From assembly GCA_028622995.1 (NCBI GenBank), contig JAJQJQ010000028.1, forward strand, positions 248,001 to 312,000: a stretch of 64,000 bases of DNA. The letters are read 5' to 3'. The number at the start of each line of letters is the position of its first letter. Position 1 is the stretch's first letter. The position numbers and the translations under genes are program-made. The stretch is from Panagrolaimus kolymaensis. Its lineage: Eukaryota; Nematoda; Chromadorea; Rhabditida; Panagrolaimidae. A model generated the notes under the pieces. The model did not search any database. It worked only from the letters and a program-made list of their open reading frames with translations, and was not told the DNA's origin. Shown here one piece after another: positions 44,332-57,046 of the stretch.

Positions 44332-45518
44332 TTAGTGATCACTTTCTTCTTCATCATAACTTATATCATCTTCATCTGAAGGAGGATGAATATTTAAGAA
44401 GGCATCATCAGTATAAATATAATCAAATTCAAAAAAGATACTTGGTCGAGTATTTTTTGAAATTGTATTTAATCCTTCCTTTAAAAAGTTTTTAACATTT
44501 TCTCGATGATCCTTTGGAACGTTTTCATCAAAATGAAGAGAAAGGGAATTACGAATCAATTTAACCATTGGCGCTTTTGGATCGTATGGTACAGGTTTTT
44601 GTTTTCGAAGATAAGGTTGCGCCTAAAAATATTAATTCATTGACGACTAATGAAGCTACTAAACTAAAAACTTCGATAATAACAACGATCACAAAATAAT
44701 TTCTTACCAAAACAAAATTCCAAAATGAATGAAAGTCAAAGCATTCAGGCAAACCATAAAGAGCAAAACGATTTAAATTTTTAAAAATAGGCAACTTCGT
44801 CATTTCCTTTGCTGTTTGTGAAGTAAAACAATTACTAATTATGGATTTTGAAGGATCTTTTTGGTGATGATCGCCCCTATAAAAAGTAAATTTTTTTACT
44901 AAATCCATGGAAAAATATTTACCATGAAAAATCCGAAATATTTGGAACATATTCTAATATTCTTTCAAATGGAACAATTTCACTATTGTCGTACACAATA
45001 TTAATATTGCTACCAATTAAACACTTTAGTTTTATGTTTGAAGTCAAAAAAAAAAATTCGATATATGTAATTTTTTGATTGTTTATGCTTAACTTGATTA
45101 GATCACAACGATAAAACTTTGGGATTAATGAAGATATTGTAAAAGGCGGAGGACCCATTTGTCCTTGAGATAAATCTCCATCAATCCAAATTTTAAAAGG
45201 CATGTTATCGATATCGATGCTAACATCTTTTTCATTTTTCAAACACGCTTTCCATCCTTGTTTTTGCATGGAAGCGCTTTCTGCTTCACTAAATTTCTTT
45301 GAGTTTTCCCAATAAAATCGATCAACAATAATAATATGTTTTTTTCCATAAAAATATTTGCATGTTTGAATCAATTTTAGCCACACTTTGGGAGGTGATG
45401 GATTTTTAGCAATGTAAAAAACAATGTGTTCAGGAATTGAAAATCGTTCACTTAATGGCTTTTGGAAGCTGTAATCCAAAGTTGACGATGGAGTTACAGA
45501 TTGATTAATCGAAGCCAT
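44332..45518 (-). CDS. F-box-like protein, 3 exons
   Basis: Exons 45518-44923, 44876-44708 and 44622-44332 give 351 residues with consistent phases and introns of 46 and 85 bp. The F-box-like opening (ERFSIPEHIVFYIAKNPS ... KLIQTCKYFYGKK) is followed by KIWI and SLIPKFYRCDLIKLSI. Next come a conserved FLTSNIKLKCL block and a C-terminal part with ALYGLPECFDFHSFWNFV. It ends in a strongly acidic tail (DEDDISYDEEESDH). This is the layout of the large panagrolaimid F-box-like family also seen at 8220 and 19781. Expected to be a ubiquitin-ligase substrate adaptor (inference). No lesion seen. Confidence 0.8.
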
Positions 45519-45777
45519 TAAAAACTAATAAAAGTAAGAATAACGGTTTTGGATTTTGATATGTCACAAAATTTTACTCATGAGGTTCAAAATACAAAAA
45601 TTGTATGTATAGCGTTCTAATATTTATTTTGCATTAAAAATTTTATTAAACGATTTACTTCAGTAATGAATCCATTTCCAAATTACAAAGCATTAATAGT
45701 TTTTGGTGGATGTAAATGAATGGAAAACTCAGATTTATAATCAAAAAAAGTTAAAACGAGAAAAAGCATAAGCATTT

Positions 45778-46662
45778 TCACTTCCAAAATCCAAGTGAAA
45801 GGCATTGTCCAATAACACGAACGCATAAAGCCTCCATTTGTGTTTGTTTTCGACGAAAAAAACAAAAATGTTAGACATCAAAAATGTTTCAGTGTCCTCC
45901 TAAAAAAAGGGGCTTAAAATTTACAATAATATTTTGACAGGAACTAACTTAAAGAGCTTCCATTTGATATTTATCTGCGAATTGAAGGAGTAAAATTGCA
46001 TCAGAAAATTTGAGGTTATTATCAAAGCTAATATCGTAGCAATGTTTGATTGCAGCTTCAACAACTAAAAAAGAAAAAATCAGTGATTTTAGTTCGATTT
46101 TCTATGGCTTCTTTCATTCCTGAATTAAACATGGTCGCAAACATCGGTGAACGATTAGCAAGTACAAACTTGTGAGCCTTAAAAATGCAAAAGATAAATT
46201 TAATTCCAAAGCTTCAAAAGAAAGAAAAAAATACTTCGTTAATTTTTCCTTCAACTTCAATAACAAATTTTTATCTTTTGCATTCCATAAACTTTGTCCT
46301 AAAGTCATAAATCTTGTCAACGATGTTAAATTCCATGGTTTTTGATATTTAAAAGTTCCACAAATATTAATAGAAACTTTTCCATCAACTATGTAATTTT
46401 TTGATGGATTCAAATAATCATTGATTCGATTAAAATAAATCGGTTCAATTATGTGATTATATCCATAGCAAACAGCTTTCACATTGCGTGAAACGTTTGC
46501 AGATTCAGTAGAAAATGTAAAATCAGCGCTAATATCAATGAAGTTATTGATTTTCGTCAAACGAAAATATATAAAAAAACCACTTTTGTTTTTAGTGGTG
46601 AGGTCAGGATAAAAATGAAAATAATATTTGATTTCAGGAATTGGAAAATCATATTCTCCCAT
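45778..46662 (-). pseudogene. decayed MATH-BTB protein gene
   Basis: The N-terminal part is MATH-like (IPEIKYYFHFYPD, ADFTFSTESANVSRNVKAV, YIVDGKVSINICGTFKY). The BTB part follows: after LWNAKDK the frame is lost in the A-run at 46268-46272 and resumes FVIEVEGKINE. A 57-bp intron (46234-46178) leads to AHKFVLANRSPMFATMFNSG. The next intron has an acceptor but no GT donor. VVEAAIKHCYD ... LLLQFADKYQMEAL then appears in another frame, with an in-frame TAA. A last piece reads EALCVRVIGQCLSLGFW, ending at 45778. MATH-BTB proteins are Cul3 substrate adaptors. Several independent lesions argue for a pseudogene. The MATH frame extends upstream of 46662 to about 46738, so the start is uncertain. Confidence 0.7.
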
Positions 46663-47161
46663 TTTTATAGTTCTTTCTTTATAAAGCCGTTTTTCAAGGC
46701 TTTCATAATTTGTCGCATGAGAACTAAAATCACATTTTCCTATCGCTTTGATTCATCACTTTCTTATAAATTTTTATATTTTCTTTTTTTAAATGCGTGA
46801 AAAATATGCCGGCTGATATATTTTTATTTTTCTTTACATTCGTTTACATTTTAACTTTTTTTACAAATATATTAGAATAAATACGCAAAAAACCGCACTT
46901 TTTTGCACAAACATAAATTGCCTTTCCTTCTTTCTTTTTTTGGCGTTGCAACCAAAAACGATCAAACTTTTTATTTTCATTTCAACTTCACTTTTTCATC
47001 GTGTTTTCTTAATTTTTTGTTGCGTTTAAATTTCACATTTCTAATGTATCTATATGGACTTAATCTTTAAATTTTCAGGTCCAGTATTGACTGTATTTGA
47101 ATTTACATGCTCTCATTTGATATAGCTTTTGCTGATTAATGTTATTAAATTATTTCGTGAA
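46663..47161. other. intergenic, nothing recognised
   Basis: Divergent spacer between the MATH-BTB remnant and the kinase gene. AT-rich; only the possible upstream extension of the MATH frame is seen. Confidence 0.45.
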
Positions 47162-50100
47162 ATGGCTTATTTTACAAGAAGCAAAAAGTTTTATGGTGGA
47201 CCTAAAGGCGATGCAGGAAATGAGCCAACAAAACAAAATCGGATAGCTGACAAACCTTCTGGTGAGTTTTAAAATGTTTTTTACTAATCTTTTATTGTCC
47301 TTGCAATAATTTAAGTTTCTGTGATTTATAACTTTTTTCTAATTTTTTTTTCATTTAAGTGCTACAACCAAATAAATCTAATTTATCCAAAGAAAATAAA
47401 ACAAAAATAACAGATCAAAAGTAAGTCTTTTTCATTCCATTTTTTTGTGTAACGTTAATAATATCAGGGAAGCAACTACAATAATCAAAAGAATTCCAAC
47501 TGAATTCGGAAATATCAATTATAATTTGGACGTTTTTGCACAAAATATCGAAGAATGTGAAAGAAAATTTAATAAAGATACAATACTATTAATTGATATT
47601 GGTAATGCATATATTTGTAGTATGTAAGTTGTTTTATTTTTTTTTTATTTACACTGACATACTTTTTTAGATCGAAAAATGTATATCGTGCTGTATGCAA
47701 AATACGATTTGGTGGTTCTTCAGTAGTGTGGCTCGTTATTGATACAAAAAAGAAAGAATTCAAAATTGCTAAAGTATTTAAATATGGTCAAGGTGTAAGA
47801 AAGCTCGAAAGCGACGTAAGTATTTTTTTACTATGTAAATTAGTATTCATATTGATTACGTTCTTATCGATTTCTTTTAAAAGAAAATATTTTTTTGCTG
47901 AGTAATCGGCTTCTTTGAGTTTTATAAATACTAATATGCTTTCATAATTTTAATTTTTTATTTTCATTCATCTCTTTCTTTTAGATTCTTCATCAAACTT
48001 CAAATCATCCTAACATATTACGCTTTTATGAAACATTAGTCGTTAATTCCTGTGAACGTATTGGTCATATTGCTATTTATGAACCACTTGGAAAAGATCT
48101 TTATGCGTTGATGAAAGAAGTTTCAAAACATGGTGGTATTTCTATTTCTATCGTCAAAAAAGTCGCAAAGCATGTTCTGTTGGCTCTTAAAACTATCCAT
48201 GATCTCAAAGTTATTCATACTGATATCAAACTCCAAAATATTGCTCCATGTGTATCTCAACTTAGTTTACGACAAGAATTAGAAAAAATGGTAAAATCTG
48301 GGAAAAGCTTATTATCTTCTCTTCGTTTGGTATGTCAAAAATATAATTTATTTGATGAAAATCTGATAAGAAAGGTGTTGAAAGCAGAACTCGATGAACT
48401 ATCAAAGCTGGAAATTAAAGAATTAACACAATTAATATTTAAATTAATTGACTTTGGAAATGCTATGGTAAGTTTGTTTTTAGTTTATTTAACAAGTATT
48501 AAAACCTATTTTCAGAAAGAAGGAACAAAAAGCACTACTGGTACTTATGGTTTTCGTCCGCCGGAATATTTTTATGGTGCGCCTTTGCTTCCGTCTCATG
48601 ATATTTGGTCACTTGGTATTACGGTAAGTTTTATTAAACTTTCTCAATAACTAAATAAGTATGCTTACATTGCCTAAGGTTTAGATTGTTGTACTATTAA
48701 CTAACAAAAATTTTCTTGAAAGTGGTAAATCAAAGAAAATCGTCGAACTCAAGGAATTAAGAAATATGTTTGGCAAGTTTTCTCGGCATCATTTTAAAGG
48801 TTTCAACGATCCTGGTGGTTATAAAACGAAATATTCAACGCGCTTTTATACTTGTTCGATGGCTAAAAAACAACTTAAAAAAGTTTTACAAAACAAATTT
48901 CATAGACTACAAATGGGTGAAAATGATCGAAATGGTCTCATAAATTTCTTGCTTCCAATGCTTAACATAATTCCGACGAAAAGAAAATCAGCTGCTGAAT
49001 TACTTCTTCATCCATGGTTGAATTCTCCTGAAGTTCAAAAAGAAACAAATATAAATGCTTTCGTAACTCCTGTAGCTTTAATTGATTCATCATCGCCATC
49101 AAATATTACCTATGTAGCTCCTGAAATTTTATTGGATGATCTGTCAATTAATGAACAAATGGGAAATGCAAACTCTATCAAATTCCTTCCATCAAATCAT
49201 CCAAAACACTCGAAAAATGGTGGTGATGCTACACGAAAAAGAAAGTTAACACCAATGATAATTATAAGATATGGTAATTATTTTCCATTAAATTTTCTTT
49301 TACTTTTCTTTTTTTTAGATTCATTCATCACCATAAAAAATGGTGAATACTATTTGTATCACAAGTATTGGCGACTTCCATATTCAGAAACAAAGAAGGG
49401 TTTTGAGTGTCTAGGGTAAGGTCTTTTTATTTGTTAAAATCGTTAAATATTTAAATATGAATACTTTTTCTTAAGCTTTGTCGCAAAAGGATATTTTCAC
49501 AATCAAAAAAAGTTTTTTGGAATATTACAAAAATAATAATTAAAGATGAACAATATTCGTAAATTCAATAGATATTAACTTATATAAAAAAAGCATCTGC
49601 AAAATTAGCTTAAAAACATTTTAATTATTTAAAACTTTTTAGATGTAAAAAAGTCATCCGTTTTGGTTCTCCTCCTAAAATTGGATTTGTAATTGTTAGT
49701 ACGGTAGATTGGCATCGAGACAAATTTTGCCCTGGTAAGTTATTCTTTTAATTTACAACACTTTTTGGGCACTAGTTTCGAGTTTATAAATTTCTTACAA
49801 AATTTTACTTTTCTTTTTTTAGTAGGTAACAATGAATCACCTCCAAAAAAATGGAGAGGAAAAAAGTTTACTAAAGAAGAAGTTGAAAGCGAAAGAAATT
49901 TGCTTTTAGAACAAGGCTATAAACCATTTGAAGAACCTGAACCCAAACAAGGATCTGATGCAATTGATCAAAAAGAAGCTAACAACTCTGAAGACGACGA
50001 TAATGACTATGATGGAGAATCAGATGAAACTGAATATGGAACAGACTCAGATTTAGACGAAACGGAAGATGATTCAAACAAAACAATAAGTGGTATGTTA

Positions 50101-50325
50101 TTTCTTCATTATCATTGAAAAATTCATAAAAACTTAAATTCTTAAATATTTTAACTCTTTTTATTTTTAGAATTTGGGTCTGGAGAAAGTTATGTCGAAT
50201 TAGATACTTCCTATGATTCACATGTAAGTTTGAGTTTTTTCTCTTACTTTTTTCTTTATTCAATTTCTTAGGTTGACTCTTCTGATGATGAAGAACTAAA
50301 TATTGCTGAATGGTCCAATGTTTAA
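47162..50325 (+). CDS. SRPK-like divergent protein kinase with acidic tail, 12 exons
   Basis: Exons: 47162-47261, 47360-47420, 47468-47623, 47671-47815, 47985-48467, 48516-48623, 48685-49273, 49319-49415, 49643-49734, 49823-50092, 50171-50223, 50272-50325 (735 residues, phases consistent). Kinase landmarks: Gly-loop IRFGGSSVV (117-125), Lys140 (FKIAKVF), HTDIKLQN with Asp234 and Asn239, DFGNA with Asp310, then GTYGFRPPEYFYG and DIWSLG. HTD in place of HRD, DFGNA and a ~60-residue insert between these two motifs resemble SR-protein kinases, whose spacer sits at the same place. The Gly-loop is degenerate. A basic C-terminal extension ends in an acidic Asp/Glu tail (~residues 640-735). Exon 10 has a TAGTAG tandem acceptor that would include or skip one codon. 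Confidence 0.8.
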
Positions 50326-50704
50326 TAGAACCTACTTGCAGTTTGCAATTACGAAGAATTTGTTTAGTTAATAGTAAAATATATTATTTGTGGAAGAAAT
50401 ACTTTTATTTTGTAAGTTTTGAATTTTTTGCAAATTTTATTTATTTCTTCTCATTTTTAGATACTGGCACGAAAAGATAGGAAATCTTATGGAACGAAGT
50501 GAAAGTGAACCAACAAATGGCAATGGAATTTCTTTAAAATTAAAAATAAAACTTTATATTACTTGTTCGTCATAAATTATTTTATTGTTTATTCTTTTTT
50601 TCTTATATAGTTTAATAAAGTTTGATCCTAATAAATAAATGATATATTATATTTTAAAAATACTTATATTATTGTGTTTTTTACGTTTATAATTAAGTTT
50701 ATAA
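50326..50704. other. kinase 3' region before the satellite
   Basis: A GTAAGT donor at about 50412 and a TTTTTAG acceptor at about 50460 suggest a 3'-UTR intron. AATAAA motifs near 50548 and 50617 could direct polyadenylation. No further gene. Confidence 0.4.
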
Positions 50705-53700
50705 ATGTTTTATGTTTACCAAATTCGACAGGGGATATTAAATAGGCAAAATTTATTAAAAATCAAATATGTAGGCTTGAGAAGAAGCTGTTATTAAAAT
50801 TATATAAACAGATTTTTCATTCTATTTTATTTCTCATAATTTTTTTAAAGGTTGTAAATATGACTGCGAAGTTTGCACTGTCAAAAAATAAGAAAAAACA
50901 AATAAATGAGGTCGAGAAGAAGCTGTTATTAAAATTATATAAACAGATTTTTCATTTTATTTTCTAATAAAAGAATTATGTTTTCCAAATTTTGAGCGAA
51001 GTTTGAAATGGCAAAAAAAAAGAAAAAACAAATAAATGAGGTCGAGAAGAAGCTGTTATTAAAATTATATAAACAGATTTTTCATTTTATTTTCTAATAA
51101 AAGAATTATGTTTTCCAAATTTTGAGTGAAGTTTGAAATGACAAAAAATAAGAAAAAACAAATAAATGAGGTCGAGAAGAAGCTGTTATTAAAATTATAT
51201 AAACAGACTTTTCATTTTATTTTCTAATAAAAGATTTATGTTTTCCAAATTTTGAGCGAAGTTTGAAATGGCAAAAAATAAGAAAAAACAAATAAATGAG
51301 GTCGACAAGAAGCTGTTATTAAAATTATATAAACAGATTTTTCATTCTATTTTATTTCTCATAATTTTTTTAAAGGTTGTAAATATGACTGCGAAGTTTG
51401 CACTGTCAAAAAATAAGAAAAAACAAATAAATGAGGTCGAGAAGAAGCTGTTATTAAAATTATATAAACAGATTTTTCATTTTATTTTCTAATAAAAGAA
51501 TTATGTTTTCCAAATTTTGAGCGAAGTTTGAAATGGCAAAAAAAAAGAAAAAACAAATAAATGAGGTCGAGAAGAAGCTGTTATTAAAATTATATAAACA
51601 GATTTTTCATTTTATTTTCTAATAAAAGAATTATGTTTTCCAAATTTTGAGTGAAGTTTGAAATGACAAAAAATAAGAAAAAACAAATAAATGAGGTCGA
51701 GAAGAAGCTGTTATTAAAATTATATAAACAGATTTTTCATTTTATTTTCTAATAAAAGATTTATGTTTTCCAAATTTTGAGTGAAGTTTGAAATGACAAA
51801 AAATAAGAAAAAACAAATAAATGAGGTCGAGAAGAAGCTGTTATTAAAATTATATAAACAGATTTTTCATTTTATTTTCTAATAAAAGAATTATGTTTTC
51901 CAAATTTTGAGTGAAGTTTGAAATGACAAAAAATAAGAAAAAACAAATAAATGAGGTCGAGAAGAAGCTGTTATTAAAATTATATAAACAGATTTTTCAT
52001 TTTATTTTCTAATAAAAGAATTATGTTTTCCAAATTTTGAGTGAAGTTTGAAATGACAAAAAATAAGAAAAAACAAATAAATGAGGTCGACAAGAAGCTG
52101 TTATTAAAATTATATAAACAGATTTTTCATTCTATTTTATTTCTCATAATTTTTTTAAAGGTTGTAAATATGACTGCGAAGTTTGCACTGTCAAAAAATA
52201 AGAAAAAACAAATAAATGAGGTCGAGAAGAAGCTGTTATTAAAATTATATAAACAGATTTTTCATTTTATTTTCTAATAAAAGAATTATGTTTTCCAAAT
52301 TTTGAGTGAAGTTTGAAATGACAAAAAATAAGAAAAAACAAATAAATGAGGTCGAGAAGAAGCTGTTATTAAAATTATATAAACAGATTTTTCATTTGAT
52401 TTTCTAATAAAAGAATTATGTTTTCCAAATTTTGAGTGAAGTTTGAAATGACAAAAAATAAAAAAAAACAAATAAATGAGGTCGAGAAGAAGCTGTTATT
52501 AAAATTATATAAACAGATTTTTCATTTTATTTTCTAATAAAAGAATTATGTTTTCCAAATTTTGAGTGAAGTTTGAAATGACAAAAAATAAGAAAAAACA
52601 AATAAATGAGGTCGAGAAGAAGCTGTTATTAAAATTATATAAACAGATTTTTCATTCTATTTTATTTCTCATAATTTTTTTAAAGGTTGTAAATATGACT
52701 GCGAAGTTTGCACTGTCAAAAAATAAGAAAAAACAAATAAATGAGGTCGAGAAGAAGCTGTTATTAAAATTATATAAACAGATTTTTCATTCTATTTTAT
52801 TTCTCATAATTTTTTTAAAGGTTGTAAATATGACTGCGAAGTTTGCACTGTCAAAAAATAAGAAAAAACAAATAAATGAGGTCGAGAAGAAGCTGTTATT
52901 AAAATTATATAAACAGATTTTTCATTCTATTTTATTTCTCATAATTTTTTTAAAGGTTGTAAATATGACTGCGAAGTTTGCACTGTCAAAAAATAAGAAA
53001 AAACAAATAAATGAGGTCGAGAAGAAGCTGTTATTAAAATTATATAAACAGACTTTTCATTTTATTTTCTAATAAAAGATTTATGTTTTCCAAATTTTGA
53101 GCGAAGTTTGAAATGGCAAAAAATAAGAAAAAACAAATAAATGAGGTCGACAAGAAGCTGTTATTAAAATTATATAAACAGATTTTTCATTCTATTTTAT
53201 TTCTCATAATTTTTTTAAAGGTTGTAAATATGACTGCGAAGTTTGCACTGTCAAAAAATAAGAAAAAACAAATAAATGAGGTCGAGAAGAAGCTGTTATT
53301 AAAATTATATAAACAGATTTTTCATTTTATTTTCTAATAAAAGAATTATGTTTTCCAAATTTTGAGTGAAGTTTGAAATGACAAAAAATAAGAAAAAACA
53401 AATAAATGAGGTCGAGAAGAAGCTGTTATTAAAATTATATAAACAGACTTTTCATTTTATTTTCTAATAAAAGAATTATGTTTTCCAAATTTTGAGTGAA
53501 GTTTGAAATGACAAAAAATAAGAAAAAACAAATAAATGAGGTCGAGAAGAAGCTGTTATTAAAATTATATAAACAGACTTTTCATTTTATTTTCTAATAA
53601 AAGATTTATGTTTTCCAAATTTTGAGCGAAGTTTGAAATGGCAAAAAATAAGAAAAAACAAATAAATGAGGTCGACAAGAAGCTGTTATTAAAATTATAT

Positions 53701-56700
53701 AAACAGACTTTTCATTTTATTTTCTAATAAAAGATTTATGTTTTCCAAATTTTGAGCGAAGTTTGAAATGGCAAAAAATAAGAAAAAACAAATAAATGAG
53801 GTCGAGAAGAAGCTGTTATTAAAATTATATAAACAGACTTTTCATTTTATTTTCTAATAAAAGATTTATGTTTTCCAAATTTTGAGCGAAGTTTGAAATG
53901 GCAAAAAATAAGAAAAAACAAATAAATGAGGTCGAGAAGAAGCTGTTATTAAAATTATATAAACAGACTTTTCATTTTATTTTCTAATAAAAGATTTATG
54001 TTTTCCAAATTTTGAGCGAAGTTTGAAATGGCAAAAAATAAGAAAAAACAAATAAATGAGGTCGAGAAGAAGCTGTTATTAAAATTATATAAACAGATTT
54101 TTCATTCTATTTTATTTCTCATAATTTTTTAAAGGTTGTAAATATGACTGCGAAGTTTGCACTGTCAAAAAATAAGAAAAAACAAATAAATGAGGTCGAG
54201 AAGAAGCTGTTATTAAAATTATATAAACAGATTTTTCATTTTATTTTCTAATAAAAGAATTATGTTTTCCAAATTTTGAGCGAAGTTTGAAATGGCAAAA
54301 AAAAAGAAAAAACAAATAAATGAGGTCGAGAAGAAGCTGTTATTAAAATTATATAAACAGATTTTTCATTTTATTTTCTAATAAAAGAATTATGTTTTCC
54401 AAATTTTGAGCGAAGTTTGAAATGGCAAAAAAAAAGAAAAAACAAATAAATGAGGTCGAGAAGAAGCTGTTATTAAAATTATATAAACAGACTTTTCATT
54501 TTATTTTCTAATAAAAGATTTATGTTTTCCAAATTTTGAGCGAAGTTTGAAATGACAAAAAATAAGAAAAAACAAATAAATGAGGTCGAGAAGAAGCTGT
54601 TATTAAAATTATATAAACAGACTTTTCATTTTATTTTCTAATAAAAGATTTATGTTTTCCAAATTTTGAGCGAAGTTTGAAATGGCAAAAAATAAGAAAA
54701 AACAAATAAATGAGGTCGACAAGAAGCTGTTATTAAAATTATATAAACAGACTTTTCATTTTATTTTCTAATAAAAGATTTATGTTTTCCAAATTTTGAG
54801 GGAAGTTTGAAATGGCAAAAAATAAGAAAAAACAAATAAATGAGGTCGAGAAGAAGCTGTTATTAAAATTATATAAACAGACTTTTCATTTTATTTTCTA
54901 ATAAAAGATTTATGTTTTCCAAATTTTGAGCGAAGTTTGAAATGGCAAAAAATAAGAAAAAACAAATAAATGAGGTCGAGAAGAAGCTGTTATTAAAATT
55001 ATATAAACAGACTTTTCATTTTATTTTCTAATAAAAGATTTATGTTTTCCAAATTTTGAGCGAAGTTTGAAATGGCAAAAAATAAGAAAAAACAAATAAA
55101 TGAGGTCGAGAAGAAGCTGTTATTAAAATTATATAAACAGATTTTTCATTCTATTTTATTTCTCATAATTTTTTTAAAGGTTGTAAATATGACTGCGAAG
55201 TTTGCACTGTCAAAAAATAAGAAAAAACAAATAAATGAGGTCGAGAAGAAGCTGTTATTAAAATTATATAAACAGATTTTTCATTTTATTTTCTAATAAA
55301 AGAATTATGTTTTCCAAATTTTGAGCGAAGTTTGAAATGGCAAAAAAAAAGAAAAAACAAATAAATGAGGTCGAGAAGAAGCTGTTATTAAAATTATATA
55401 AACAGATTTTTCATTTTATTTTCTAATAAAAGAATTATGTTTTCCAAATTTTGAGTGAAGTTTGAAATGACAAAAAATAAGAAAAAACAAATAAATGAGG
55501 TCGAGAAGAAGCTGTTATTAAAATTATATAAACAGATTTTTCATTCTATTTTATTTCTCATAATTTTTTTAAAGGTTGTAAATATGACTGCGAAGTTTGC
55601 ACTGTCAAAAAATAAGAAAAAACAAATAAATGAGGTCGAGAAGAAGCTGTTATTAAAATTATATAAACAGACTTTTCATTTTATTTTCTAATAAAAGATT
55701 TATGTTTTCCAAATTTTGAGCGAAGTTTGAAATGGCAAAAAATAAGAAAAAACAAATAAATGAGGTCGAGAAGAAGCTGTTATTAAAATTATATAAACAG
55801 ATTTTTCATTCTATTTTATTTCTCATAATTTTTTTAAAGGTTGTAAATATGACTGCGAAGTTTGCACTGTCAAAAAATAAGAAAAAACAAATAAATGAGG
55901 TCGAGAAGAAGCTGTTATTAAAATTATATAAACAGATTTTTCATTTTATTTTCTAATAAAAGAATTATGTTTTCCAAATTTTGAGCGAAGTTTGAAATGG
56001 CAAAAAAAAAGAAAAAACAAATAAATGAGGTCGAGAAGAAGCTGTTATTAAAATTATATAAACAGATTTTTCATTTTATTTTCTAATAAAAGAATTATGT
56101 TTTCCAAATTTTGAGCGAAGTTTGAAATGGCAAAAAAAAAGAAAAAACAAATAAATGAGGTCGAGAAGAAGCTGTTATTAAAATTATATAAACAGATTTT
56201 TCATTCTATTTTATTTCTCATAATTTTTTTAAAGGTTGTAAATATGACTGCGAAGTTTGCACTGTCAAAAAATAAGAAAAAACAAATAAATGAGGTCGAG
56301 AAGAAGCTGTTATTAAAATTATATAAACAGATTTTTCATTTTATTTTCTAATAAAAGAATTATGTTTTCCAAATTTTGAGCGAAGTTTGAAATGGCAAAA
56401 AAAAAGAAAAAACAAATAAATGAGGTCGAGAAGAAGCTGTTATTAAAATTATATAAACAGATTTTTCATTTTATTTTCTAATAAAAGAATTATGTTTTCC
56501 AAATTTTGAGTGAAGTTTGAAATGACAAAAAATAAGAAAAAACAAATAAATGAGGTCGAGAAGAAGCTGTTATTAAAATTATATAAACAGATTTTTCATT
56601 TTATTTTCTAATAAAAGATTTATGTTTTCCAAATTTTGAGCGAAGTTTGAAATGGCAAAAAATAAGAAAAAACAAATAAATGAGGTCGAGAAGAAGCTGT

Positions 56701-57046
56701 TATTAAAATTATATAAACAGATTTTTCATTCTATTTTATTTCTCATAATTTTTTTAAAGGTTGTAAATATGACTGCGAAGTTTGCACTGTCAAAAAATAA
56801 GAAAAAACAAATAAATGAGGTCGAGAAGAAGCTGTTATTAAAATTATATAAACAGATTTTTCATTTTATTTTCTAATAAAAGAATTATGTTTTCCAAATT
56901 TTGAGCGAAGTTTGAAATGGCAAAAAATAAGAAAAAACAAATAAATGAGGTCGAGAAGAAGCTGTTATTAAAATTATATAAACAGATTTTTCATTTTATT
57001 TTCTAATAAAAGAATTATGTTTTCCAAATTTTGAGCGAAGTTTGAA

